11,536 bases of DNA, taken from Phyllobacteriaceae bacterium (lineage in GTDB: Bacteria > Pseudomonadota > Alphaproteobacteria > Rhizobiales > Rhizobiaceae). The stretch spans positions 1-11,536 of the forward strand of contig JAHEGF010000001.1 of NCBI GenBank assembly GCA_024645155.1, read 5' to 3'. The translations under genes were made by a program, and so were the position numbers. Of the stretch, positions 1 to 7,698 are shown piece after piece; the stretch's first letter is position 1; every line of letters begins with the position of its first letter. Under the pieces are notes generated by a model. The model was given only the letters and a program-made list of their open reading frames with translations, was not told the origin of the DNA and made no database searches.

Positions 1-2689
1 CGGAAACCAGGCCCTCGCGATCCATCAGCGCCGAACCGATGAAAGGTTTTTTCTTCGACAGCATCCAGTCGAGATGCAGATCACGGGCAGTTGTTCGTCC
101 GTCGATTTCGGCACCAGTGACATGGCCCTTCTCGATCCGCAGAATGTCGAGCGCCTCCAGACCATACTGGACCATGCCGTCGGGCACCCCGGCTTTCAGG
201 ACCGCTTCCCAAACCCGTTCCGCGTATCCGGCACCGCAATAGACCTCGTAGGCGCGCTCGCCTGAAAATGACAGACGGCAAATCATCACCGGCACCCCGG
301 CGATCTTGCCGTGAACAATTGCCATGAAGGGCAGCGTCTTGTTGTCGACCCTGGTGCCGCTGACGCAGCGCGATAATACATCACGGCTTTTCGGCCCGGC
401 AATGGCCAGTCCCGCCCATTGGTCGGTGACCGAAGTCAGGTTGACACGCAAATCCGGCCAGAAAACATCGCGGCAATATTCCAGATGCTGCATGACTTTC
501 CCGGCATTGGCAGTCGTGGTTGTCATCAGGAAATCGTCTTCACCTAGTCGCCACGTGGTGCCGTCATCAAGCACGATGCCGTCTTCACGAAGCATCAAAC
601 CATAGCGTGCCTTGCCGACAGGTAGCGTCGAGAAAAGGTTGGTGTAGACATGGTCGAGGAACCGGCCGGCATCAGGCCCCTGGACCGCAATCTTGCCGAG
701 CGTCGAGACATCGACCGTGCCGACGCTCTTTCGAACCGCCCGGGCTTCACGTATACCGGCCTGGTGCACCGTCTCGCCGGGCTGGGCATAGGTTTCGGGC
801 CGGTACCACAGGCCGACCGCAAACATCTTTGCATTGTTGCCGATGTGCCAGTCATGGAGGGGCGTGAACCGCTTAGGCTTGTATTCAGTGGAACGCTCAC
901 CGCTCAGCGCACCGATCGAAACAGGTGCATAGGGCGGGCGGAAGCGCGTTGTGCCGACCTCGGGTATAGGCAGGCCGCGGGTTTCGGCCATGATTGCCAG
1001 TCCGGCTAAGTTGGAAGTCTTTCCTTGGTCGGTTGCCATCCCGAGCGTGGTGTAGCGTTTGAGATGCTCGACCGACCTGAATCCCTCCTGATGGGCCAGG
1101 CGTATGTCGGCGGTGGTGACATCAAGCTGGAAATCGACGAATGACTTGCCCTTGCCGCCGGTTTCGATGCGCGGAGCCGGTGACGGGTCGAGTTCTGGGG
1201 CATCGATGACAAGCGCTAACGGTTTGGCCCGTGCACGACGCCCCGAAGCCGCCCGGCCGGCCCTGTCGCCGTCGCCCAGGCATTCGACCGTAGACATCTT
1301 GCCATTTGCCGACCCGGCAATCGCGCGCCCGGGGGTTTCGGGCTCGATAAGAAAAACCTGCAACGTTTCGTTCCAAACCGGTTTTCCGCCGGATTGGGTG
1401 GCCAGATTGATAACCGGAGTCCAGCCGCCGGACATCAAGAGGCAATCGGTTGCAATCTTCCGTGGTGCTCCGCTGGCTGGTGATAGCGGTGAAACTTCAA
1501 TGGATTTCAGCGCCAGACGACCGCTCGTTTTGACTACCGAATAGCCGAGGTATAGCGGAATGCCAGCCTCGTTTGCCAGTGCAGATGCGTCTTCGCCGAT
1601 CCGATCGCGGAGATCGATGATCGCGGCAACCGGGATACCGGCCTGTCGCAGACGGTATGCCGCCAGATACGCGCTGTCGTTGTTGGTAAACACCGTGACA
1701 TTTTCGCCGGGGATTACCCCGAACTCGATGGCGTAACGCTGTCCGGCCGCCGCCAGCATGATGCCCGGCCTGTCGTTTCCGGGGAAGACGAGCGGGCGTT
1801 CATGACTGCCGGTGGCGATCACAGCATTTTTTGTCCGGATCGTCCAATGGCGGTGACGCGGTTCACCGGGACCAGGCGCTGGCTTATGGTCGCAGACATT
1901 TTCCACGGCAGCATAGGTGCTGCCATCATAGGCGCCCCACACCGTTGTGCGCCGCAGGATACGGACATTTTTCATCTCCGCGAGTTGTCCGGTCAGACCG
2001 GCAGCCCAGGCAGGCGCCGGAATGCCATCGATCATTTCGCCAGACCAGTTGGCCGAGCCGCCGGTGAGAGGATCGGTCTCGCACAATATGACCGTCTTTC
2101 CGCCGTCGGCTGCCGCTTTGGCAGCGGCAAGACCGGCGGGGCCGGAACCCGCAATCAGGACATCACAAAATGCGTTCATGTGCTCGTAACGGGCGCTGCC
2201 GGCATGACGGCTTGCACGGCCAAGGCCGGCGGCACGGCGAATGAATTTTTCGCATAGCATCCAGAATTTCGTGCCGCGGAGGGGTCCGATGGCCGGCCCC
2301 ATGAACGTCTTGTAGTAGAAGCCGGCGGAAAACAGCGGTGCCAGCAGGCTGTTGACGGCACCGAAATCAATCGCCACGGACGGATAACGGTTCTGGCTTT
2401 CGGCAACCATGCCGTCGAATATCTCCACCATTGTCGCAGGCAGATTGGGCTCGCGCACACCATCGCGGAGGATCGTAACAAGTGCGTTGGGTTCTTCGAT
2501 GCCTGCTGAAAGTATGCCGCGCGGCCGGTGGTATTTGAATGACCGGCCAAGGAGCCTTACGCCGTTTGCCATTAGTGCAGAGGCAAGCGTATCTCCCTTG
2601 CAGCCTGCATAACTGTCGCCGTCAAAGGTGAAGGTTACCGGCTGTGCGGTATCAACGCGGTGGGTAGAGCCGGATCTCGAACGGCTCAT
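1..2689 (-). CDS. soxA: Sarcosine oxidase alpha subunit (heterotetrameric), C-terminus cut by window edge
   Basis: Large subunit of the heterotetrameric sarcosine oxidase, which oxidatively demethylates sarcosine to glycine, passing the methyl carbon to tetrahydrofolate and producing H2O2. The minus-strand frame is open from the ATG at 2689 to the window edge (896 complete codons; the family usually has about 960-1000 residues). An N-terminal 2Fe-2S_4-like domain carries the family motif around residues 49-70 (GRSFKYHRPRG, then GIEEPNALV). A dinucleotide-binding Rossmann fold follows, with GSGPAG at 181-186. Further on are ATGSHERP near residue 290, MSGGWTPVINL near 420, and HLKRYTTLGMATDQGKTSN near 540. 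From about residue 580 onward it matches the GcvT-like folate-binding half. The start overlaps the soxD stop by ATGA, so translation is probably coupled. soxG would be expected beyond the left edge. Nothing is frameshifted within the visible part. Confidence 0.95.
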   Translation of the reverse strand, partial: MSRSRSGSTHRVDTAQPVTFTFDGDSYAGCKGDTLASALMANGVRLLGRSFKYHRPRGILSAGIEEPNALVTILRDGVREPNLPATMVEIFDGMVAESQNRYPSVAIDFGAVNSLLAPLFSAGFYYKTFMGPAIGPLRGTKFWMLCEKFIRRAAGLGRASRHAGSARYEHMNAFCDVLIAGSGPAGLAAAKAAADGGKTVILCETDPLTGGSANWSGEMIDGIPAPAWAAGLTGQLAEMKNVRILRRTTVWGAYDGSTYAAVENVCDHKPAPGPGEPRHRHWTIRTKNAVIATGSHERPLVFPGNDRPGIMLAAAGQRYAIEFGVIPGENVTVFTNNDSAYLAAYRLRQAGIPVAAIIDLRDRIGEDASALANEAGIPLYLGYSVVKTSGRLALKSIEVSPLSPASGAPRKIATDCLLMSGGWTPVINLATQSGGKPVWNETLQVFLIEPETPGRAIAGSANGKMSTVECLGDGDRAGRAASGRRARAKPLALVIDAPELDPSPAPRIETGGKGKSFVDFQLDVTTADIRLAHQEGFRSVEHLKRYTTLGMATDQGKTSNLAGLAIMAETRGLPIPEVGTTRFRPPYAPVSIGALSGERSTEYKPKRFTPLHDWHIGNNAKMFAVGLWYRPETYAQPGETVHQAGIREARAVRKSVGTVDVSTLGKIAVQGPDAGRFLDHVYTNLFSTLPVGKARYGLMLREDGIVLDDGTTWRLGEDDFLMTTTTANAGKVMQHLEYCRDVFWPDLRVNLTSVTDQWAGLAIAGPKSRDVLSRCVSGTRVDNKTLPFMAIVHGKIAGVPVMICRLSFSGERAYEVYCGAGYAERVWEAVLKAGVPDGMVQYGLEALDILRIEKGHVTGAEIDGRTTARDLHLDWMLSKKKPFIGSALMDREGLVS

Positions 2690-2982
2690 TTGCGCCCCCG
2701 GGACCGGATTGGCTGGTTTTTTACAGGCGGGCTCGGACGCACCATTACTGCTTCTGAAACCGCATGGGACAGCGTGTCACGTTCGATGCGCAGATGTGCC
2801 CGGCAGCCGCCCGAATGCTGCCAATGTTCGCGGTGCAGGCCGGCAGGGTTTTCACGGTCGTAGACATGGGCGTTCCAACTGCCGGTCTGTGCTGACAATT
2901 CGGGAAGGGCACGTGACGCATCGCCCTGGTAGGTGAATTCGGCAAGGTCGCGCAATCCGCAATGGGGACAATTGATACGCAT
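2686..2982 (-). CDS. soxD: Sarcosine oxidase delta subunit
   Basis: Small zinc-binding subunit of heterotetrameric sarcosine oxidase, 98 aa, the usual size. The N-terminus MRINCPHCG gives Cys5 and Cys8. Together with His56 and Cys60 (H-x3-C) they match the zinc ligand pattern known for SoxD. The aromatic-rich stretch around residues 36-55 (W36, Y41, W54) is also typical. It lies between soxB (6 nt upstream) and soxA (ATGA overlap). An AGGA ribosome binding site overlaps the soxB stop codon and sits 4 nt before this ATG, suggesting translation linked to soxB. Confidence 0.94.
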   Translation of the reverse strand: MRINCPHCGLRDLAEFTYQGDASRALPELSAQTGSWNAHVYDRENPAGLHREHWQHSGGCRAHLRIERDTLSHAVSEAVMVRPSPPVKNQPIRSRGRK

Positions 2983-2988
2983 GGTGTC

Positions 2989-4248
2989 CTAGTGCAACCG
3001 GGGCGTTGGGCCCTGGCCTTTCTCGTCAATCAGCATGCCGCGGTAAAAGCGGTCGAGGCCAAACGGTGCATTGATTGCATGGGGCTCGTCCTTTGCGATG
3101 GTCCAGGCAAAACACCAGCCTGACGCTGGCGTTGCCTTGAAGCCGCCGTAACACCAGCCGCAATTGAGATACATGCCATCAAGCGGCCCGATGGTGATGA
3201 TCGGCGAACCATCCATCGACATGTCCATCACACCGCCCCAGGAGCGCAGCAGACGGATGCGGTCGAGGCCCGGAAACAGGGCCAGCAATTCACTCATCAA
3301 GTCGTGTATGACCGGAAGATTGCCGCGCTGCGCATAGCTGTTATAGCCGTCGAGATCGCTGCCGAACACCAGTCCGCCCTTGTCGGACTGCGACATGTAG
3401 AGATGTCCGCCACCAAATGTAACAACCGTATCGACAAACGGCTTGATGGATTCAGATACGAATGCCTGAAGGACATGGCTTTCGATCGGCAAACGGTCAA
3501 TCCCGGCGAGCTTGAGCACACGGCTTGTCGATCCGGCGACTGCGACGGCGGTCTTGGCTGCGCGGATCTCCCCGCGTGACGTTTGCACTCCGGTGACACG
3601 GCCGCCGTCACGCAGGAAGCCGGTGACCTCGCAATTTTCGATGATATCGACGCCGTGGCGGTCGGCGCCACGGGCATAGCCCCAGGCAACAGCGTCATGG
3701 CGGGCGGTGCCGGCGCGCGGCTGCAACAGGCCGCCGACTACAGGAAAACGCTGGCTACCGCCAAGATCGAGGCCGGGCACAAAGCGGGCGATTTCATCGG
3801 GATAGAGCACCTTGCCATCGGCTCCTGAAAGGCGCATCGCGTTGCCGCGGCGAATATAGTCGTCGAGCTGGGCCGGTGAATGGGCAAGGTTGAGGATGCC
3901 GCGCTGCGAAAACATCACATTGTAGTTCAGTTCGTGCGACAGTGATTCCCACAATTTCATCGAATATTCATAGAAGCGGATATTTTGGGGCAGCAGGTAG
4001 TTCGAACGGACAATGGTTGTGTTGCGTCCGATGTTTCCCGAACCCAGGTAGCCCTTTTCAAGTACAGCTACATTCGTGATGCCATGATTGGCTGCAAGGT
4101 AATAGGCGGTTGCCAGGCCGTGGCCGCCGCCGCCGATGATGATGACGTCATAGGATGGTTTTGGCTCGGCCTTGCGCCAAGCCGGTTTCCACCCCCTGTT
4201 GCCGGTCAGCGTGTTTGTCAGCACCTTGAGTGCCGAATATTCCTTCAT
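2989..4248 (-). CDS. soxB: Sarcosine oxidase beta subunit
   Basis: Catalytic subunit of heterotetrameric sarcosine oxidase, 419 aa from the chosen start, a DAO-type flavoprotein. The FAD-binding Rossmann motif is at residues 36-51 (IIIGGGGHGLATAYYL). The segment ARHDAVAWGY contains His184, aligning with the histidine that carries covalent FMN in this family. A conserved NCGWCYGGFKATPASG block is at 362-377. The frame stays open 102 nt further upstream to an ATG at 4350, but I chose 4248. Known SoxB proteins begin close to this MKEYSALKVLTNTLTG segment, the extra 34 residues look like nothing, and a candidate promoter lies between the two starts. The weakness of this start is an AGGG ribosome site placed only 2 nt from the ATG. 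It is the first gene of a soxBDA operon and is transcribed away from the channel gene. Confidence 0.95.
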   Translation of the reverse strand: MKEYSALKVLTNTLTGNRGWKPAWRKAEPKPSYDVIIIGGGGHGLATAYYLAANHGITNVAVLEKGYLGSGNIGRNTTIVRSNYLLPQNIRFYEYSMKLWESLSHELNYNVMFSQRGILNLAHSPAQLDDYIRRGNAMRLSGADGKVLYPDEIARFVPGLDLGGSQRFPVVGGLLQPRAGTARHDAVAWGYARGADRHGVDIIENCEVTGFLRDGGRVTGVQTSRGEIRAAKTAVAVAGSTSRVLKLAGIDRLPIESHVLQAFVSESIKPFVDTVVTFGGGHLYMSQSDKGGLVFGSDLDGYNSYAQRGNLPVIHDLMSELLALFPGLDRIRLLRSWGGVMDMSMDGSPIITIGPLDGMYLNCGWCYGGFKATPASGWCFAWTIAKDEPHAINAPFGLDRFYRGMLIDEKGQGPTPRLH

Positions 4249-4280
4249 TTCCCTGGCTGCCCGTATTCCTGTCGTTCCTG

Positions 4281-4308
4281 ACAATAGTGCCGGTACGAAT
4301 GGTGTAAA
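4281..4308 (-). promoter_or_regulatory. Candidate sigma-70-type promoter for soxBDA
   Basis: On the minus strand, TTTACA (4308-4303) is followed by a 16-nt spacer and TATTGT (4286-4281). The first hexamer matches TTGACA at 5 of 6 bases and the second matches TATAAT at 4 of 6. Transcription would start about 25 nt before the soxB ATG at 4248 and downstream of the alternative ATG at 4350. This is a consensus match by eye only, and I see no clear regulator operator. Confidence 0.35.
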
Positions 4309-4405
4309 GTGAGAGTTTCTTCGCGTCTGCCGTTTATTGCCCGGTTTCATTTGTCCCGCGCCTGATGTGGCGGCACGGTCTTTCTATTTCACGACCCATC
4401 CTCTA

Positions 4406-4438
4406 GGGTCGGGCTCCATCAATTAACGCGAAGTGACG
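4406..4438 (+). repeat. Left terminal inverted repeat of the MITE-like element
   Basis: Begins GGGTCGGGCTCCAT and matches the reverse complement of 4637-4669 at 25 of 33 positions. It differs from the right end at repeat positions 6, 9, 10, 15, 16, 21, 28 and 32. Similarity drops sharply after position 33. Confidence 0.6.
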
Positions 4439-4636
4439 CCCGACATGACGAGAAACCCAAGGAAATGCCTGACGAGTATGATTACTTCCCGGTTGAGGGT
4501 TTCGACGAAATAGTTCGACATCATGGCGATGCGTCTTTCGGGTGGAAAATGATTGCACAGACCGCTGCGTCGCAAGGTGTTGAAAACTGCAAGGTTTCCT
4601 GCCACCTTGTTCCTTGTCACTTCACAAATCTGCTCC

Positions 4637-4669
4637 CATCATTTCGCGCTAATCAATGGGTCCTGACCC
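4637..4669 (-). repeat. Right terminal inverted repeat of the MITE-like element
   Basis: Read on the minus strand it begins GGGTCAGGACCCAT and pairs with 4406-4438. Its outer 12 bases (GGGTCCTGACCC on the plus strand) also form a short near-palindrome of their own, GGGTC and GACCC around CT, which the left end has lost. Confidence 0.6.
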
Positions 4670-4710
4670 TATTTCTTGCTAAAGAATCTTTGCCGGAGTT
4701 GCACTTGCCC

Positions 4711-7155
4711 GTGAATTCAAGACTGTCCCTTGCGATACGATGCATGATCCTGATGTTTTCAGTGATGATGGCAGGCACACTGCTTTCTCATGCGGCCTAC
4801 GCACAAAGGCCGGAAAGCGTGGTCCTTGCGAAGCAAAAACCGCTGATTGCCGAATATATCACGACCGCCAATGCACTTGCTGCGTCGTTTGAGACAAGCA
4901 GTGACACGGACGAGGGCCTGGTAGAAATCCGAAACAAGCTCATTGCGCTGGAAGAGAAAATACTGGCAAGCGCCGTCGAATTCCGGCCGCGAATGAACGA
5001 GATCAACAGCCGGCTCGACCAACTCGGCGAACCGCCTGCCAGCGGTACAGTTGAAGAGCCCGAAGCGGTGACAGCGGAGCGCAACTTCCTGCTTGCCGAG
5101 AAAGCCGAAATAAATCAGCTCATCGGTGAGGCGGAATCCGCCTCTGTCAGGGTCAACAACCTGATCGAGGACATTGGCACTCGCCGCCGGGAACTGTTCG
5201 CGCAGGCGCTCTCAAAACGTTATGACATCAACGCCAGCGTGCTGATCAACGCTGCAAGCGAGTTTGGGCAGGAAGTGTCCGAGTTATGGCGGCGTGTTTC
5301 ATCGTGGTTGCGGTTTATCGTGCGCTTCAAGCTGCAATCGGTGGTCGGGGCGACATTTATCGCGCTGGCGGCTGCGTTTCTGCTGATGATCGGCGGGCGA
5401 AAGATCGCGGCGTCAATGACGGCGAATGCTGGCGATATTGCTTCACCGACATTTCTCGAGCGCATATCGGTCGCATTCTGGGCGACGTTGCTACCGACGT
5501 TGGTATTGGGTGTTTTTGCCTATACGACATTGCAGCTTTACAAGGATTTCGGCCTGTTTCGCGATGATCTGGGAACAATCATCGTCTCGATTGTTGATGT
5601 GACAATCGTTGTCTATCTGGTGCACCGGCTTGCGCTTTTGATCCTTGCTCCATGGAATCCAGCGTGGCGTCTGGTGAAATTTGGCAATGAACCATCAAAA
5701 CAGTTGTACTGGCTCGTCGTAGCAACTGCAGGTATAACCGGCCTTGATCTCATCATGAGCACGGTCAATGACGTTCTGTCTTCGCCGCTCAACCTGACTG
5801 TCGCGAAAACGCTGGTCGCAACGGTTATCGTGGCGGTTCTCATATTGATGATCGGCAATGCCAAACCCACGGAAGATGCCGACGGAAAGCGGAAGCCATG
5901 GCCGATGCCGGTACGTTACCTGCTTTACCTGATCGGCCTCGTGCCGCTTGCTGCCAGTTTTCTCGGTTACGTCGGATTGGCGCGCTTCGCGCTTCAGCAG
6001 ATTGTGGTGACAGGCGCTGTCGTGGTGACGATGTATGTCGGATTTCTGGCGAGCCGTGAAATCGCTGCCGAAAATGCATTTCTGAGAACGTCAGAAGGAC
6101 AATGGCTGAAAAAAAGGTTCAAGTATTCGGATACGACGATCGATCAGATCGGCGTTGCATCGGGAATTCTCACGAATTTCATCGTTTTGCTCATCGGGCT
6201 ACCGCTGATCCTGTTGCAGTGGGGATTCCAATGGGGTGACATCCGCACCTGGGCCGTGAAAATCCTCAGCGGCGTACAGGTCGGTTCGATTACGATTTCG
6301 TTTTTCGGAATCCTGTCGGGTATTGCCATTTTCATCGTTGCCTTTGCTTTAATGCGCTGGTTTCAGCGCTGGCTTGACGGCACCGTCATGGCGCGTTCGA
6401 AAATGGATTCGGGGGTACGGAATTCAATCCGCACCGCCATCGGTTATGTCGGTTTTGTCGTCGCTGCCCTGTTTGGTGTTTCAGCGGCCGGTATCGAATT
6501 GCAGAACCTGGCGCTGATCGCTGGCGGGTTATCGCTCGGCATCGGTTTCGGCCTGCAAAACATCGTTTCCAACTTCGTGTCCGGGCTAATACTTCTGGCG
6601 GAACGTCCGTTCAAGGCGGGCGACTGGATCGTGGCCGGAAATGTGTCCGGTTTCGTAAAGAAAATCAGTGTTCGCGCCACTGAAATCGAAACATTTCAGC
6701 GCCAGACCGTCATATTGCCCAATTCGGAACTGATCAACGCCGCGGTCGGCAACTGGACCCATCGCAATCGCACAGCGCGCATTGAAATCGCTGTTGGTGT
6801 TGCCTATGGAACCGACGCCAGGCGTGTCCGGGATATCCTCATGACAATTGCAACCGAGCACCCGCTTGTTTTGAAGAACCCGGAACCCGCAGTCGTATTT
6901 ACCAGTTTCGGCGAGTCGTCTCTTGATTTCGAATTGCGAATATTCCTGCTGGACGTGTTCGACCTGAACGTCGTGCAATCCGAGATCAGGTTTTCCATTC
7001 TTGATGCCTTTGCTGCCGAAAACATAGAAATCCCGTTCCCGCAGCGCGATATCACCATCAAGGGCGGACCGGTGGTCGAGGCTCTGGACAAGGCGCTGCC
7101 GAAAACCCGCAAGCCGCCGGCACGCGGCCGGTCGCGCCGAAGCGCTGATGAATGA
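4711..7155 (+). CDS. MscS-family mechanosensitive ion channel with periplasmic DUF3772-type region
   Basis: Inner-membrane channel of the MscS superfamily, 814 aa from the GTG at 4711, expected to release solutes on hypo-osmotic shock. Residues 1-31 form a signal peptide (basic start, hydrophobic core, AYA before Gln32). Residues 32-205 are a charged, helix-rich periplasmic region with coiled-coil character that fits DUF3772. About eleven membrane segments follow. The MscS pore helix and beta domain lie near residues 599-680 (LALIAGGLSLGIGFGLQNIV, then ERPFKAGDWI and TVILPNSELINAAVGNW). The C-terminal domain ends with IEIPFPQRDI near 772-781, and then a basic tail. The frame stays open back to an ATG at 4465, but that extension lies mostly inside the MITE-like element and would bury the signal peptide. 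A TTG at 4705 sits 6 nt after GGAG (4695-4698) and is an equally good start; the GTG is 12 nt from it. Confidence 0.9.
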   Translation: MNSRLSLAIRCMILMFSVMMAGTLLSHAAYAQRPESVVLAKQKPLIAEYITTANALAASFETSSDTDEGLVEIRNKLIALEEKILASAVEFRPRMNEINSRLDQLGEPPASGTVEEPEAVTAERNFLLAEKAEINQLIGEAESASVRVNNLIEDIGTRRRELFAQALSKRYDINASVLINAASEFGQEVSELWRRVSSWLRFIVRFKLQSVVGATFIALAAAFLLMIGGRKIAASMTANAGDIASPTFLERISVAFWATLLPTLVLGVFAYTTLQLYKDFGLFRDDLGTIIVSIVDVTIVVYLVHRLALLILAPWNPAWRLVKFGNEPSKQLYWLVVATAGITGLDLIMSTVNDVLSSPLNLTVAKTLVATVIVAVLILMIGNAKPTEDADGKRKPWPMPVRYLLYLIGLVPLAASFLGYVGLARFALQQIVVTGAVVVTMYVGFLASREIAAENAFLRTSEGQWLKKRFKYSDTTIDQIGVASGILTNFIVLLIGLPLILLQWGFQWGDIRTWAVKILSGVQVGSITISFFGILSGIAIFIVAFALMRWFQRWLDGTVMARSKMDSGVRNSIRTAIGYVGFVVAALFGVSAAGIELQNLALIAGGLSLGIGFGLQNIVSNFVSGLILLAERPFKAGDWIVAGNVSGFVKKISVRATEIETFQRQTVILPNSELINAAVGNWTHRNRTARIEIAVGVAYGTDARRVRDILMTIATEHPLVLKNPEPAVVFTSFGESSLDFELRIFLLDVFDLNVVQSEIRFSILDAFAAENIEIPFPQRDITIKGGPVVEALDKALPKTRKPPARGRSRRSADE

Positions 7156-7247
7156 CCTGTTCACCCGCGGTTCATGGAAATGGTGTATAACCCCACCGTG
7201 CACAATGGTGCTGTCGATTTGCCGACGCACAAGAACTGGAGGCACAG

Positions 7248-7511
7248 ATGAAGATCTTGTTGACGGGTTTGACTGTTCTGGCATTGACGGGCGGACAGGC
7301 GCTGGCTGCCAGTGCTGTCAATAAGGACAGTGAAGTCAGGGTATTGGTCGTCACCGAAGGGAGCGGACGCACAGAATTGCCGATTGCTTCCGGCGAGACC
7401 GTTGAATTTTGCCCCAATGGCTGCTTTGTCACCTTGCCCAATGGCGACCGCGAAGCGCTGACCGGCAGCGAAACCATCGAAATCGTAGGCGGCAGGGCCC
7501 GGATCAATTAG
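7248..7511 (+). CDS. Small exported protein of unknown function
   Basis: 87-aa protein whose first 20 residues form a clear Sec signal peptide (MK, hydrophobic core, ALA before Ala21), so the mature protein of about 67 residues is probably periplasmic. I do not recognise the family. The mature part is acidic to neutral with beta-rich composition and contains one cysteine pair, Cys55 and Cys59, in FCPNGCFVTLPNG, which could form a disulfide or bind a metal. A strong GGAGG ribosome site (7238-7242) lies 5 nt before the ATG. It starts 92 nt after the channel gene on the same strand. A TATAAC at 7186-7191 could be its own -10, but I see no matching -35. No terminator is evident between the two genes. 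Confidence 0.75.
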   Translation: MKILLTGLTVLALTGGQALAASAVNKDSEVRVLVVTEGSGRTELPIASGETVEFCPNGCFVTLPNGDREALTGSETIEIVGGRARIN

Positions 7512-7554
7512 AACAGGCTCGCCCGGCAACCCCGGATTTCCCTGGAAAACACCA

Positions 7555-7570
7555 TTTACCAATGATTAAC
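7555..7570 (+). promoter_or_regulatory. CtrA-like binding site
   Basis: TTTA at 7555-7558, then 7 nt, then TTAAC at 7566-7570, fits the alphaproteobacterial CtrA pattern TTAA-N7-TTAA(C) with one mismatch. It lies about 130 nt before the HAD-UbiA start and overlaps the inverted repeat at 7559-7579. Such short patterns occur by chance, so this is tentative. Confidence 0.25.
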
Positions 7571-7579
7571 GATCATTGG
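7559..7579. repeat. Perfect 8-bp inverted repeat, possible operator
   Basis: CCAATGAT and ATCATTGG flank the 5-nt centre TAACG. The arms are AT-rich and no T-run follows, so it looks more like a dimeric regulator site than an intrinsic terminator. It sits 47 nt after the small exported gene and 119 nt before the HAD-UbiA gene, in the only sizeable spacer between them. Apart from this and a 10-bp palindrome at 7667-7676, I see nothing in the 187-bp spacer. Confidence 0.4.
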
Positions 7580-7698
7580 AATATTCCCGACCAAATGCCT
7601 GAATTGCCACGAAGTTAGCGGTATTTCAGTCTTTCCCCAGTACCACTTGCAAAACACAAAACTGGCACTGCGCAGTCTTGCGCCGGGGAAGGCTGGAG

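Larger units (their letters stand above)
4406..4669. mobile_element. 264-bp MITE-like element with terminal inverted repeats and flanking TA
   Basis: The left end (4406-4438) and the reverse complement of the right end (4669-4637) agree at 25 of 33 bases. Both begin GGGTC and share the blocks CCAT, ATTA and CGCGAA. The dinucleotide TA lies directly outside each end (4404-4405 and 4670-4671), as expected for a TA target duplication made by IS630/Tc1-mariner-type transposases. The element is too short for a transposase. A 65-codon frame (4423-4620, minus) and a plus-strand frame that runs into the channel gene lie inside it, but neither resembles a protein family I recognise. Most mismatches between the ends are transitions, suggesting an old insertion. 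It fills most of the divergent soxB/mscS spacer. It could instead be a decayed fragment of a larger insertion sequence. Confidence 0.6.

Noticed and set aside
1802..2257. 151-codon plus-strand frame and other short plus frames in 1-2690
   Set aside because: They lie opposite the continuous soxA frame, which shows family motifs throughout.
1..4248. soxA read as a broken pseudogene
   Set aside because: The frame is open without interruption from 2689 to the edge. It only looks fragmented because no stop codon lies within the window.
4249..4350. 34-residue upstream extension of soxB to an ATG at 4350
   Set aside because: SoxB proteins begin near the MKEYSALKVL segment. The extension looks non-coding and overlaps the candidate promoter.
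4465..4710. N-terminal extension of the channel reading frame from an ATG at 4465
   Set aside because: It lies mostly inside the MITE-like element, resembles no protein, and would place 82 residues in front of a good signal peptide.
6586..7284. 232-codon minus-strand frame
   Set aside because: It is antisense to the MscS pore and C-terminal coding sequence, with no recognisable protein features; a shadow frame.
7559..7579. Inverted repeat read as an intrinsic terminator of the small exported gene
   Set aside because: The stem is AT-rich and is not followed by a run of T.
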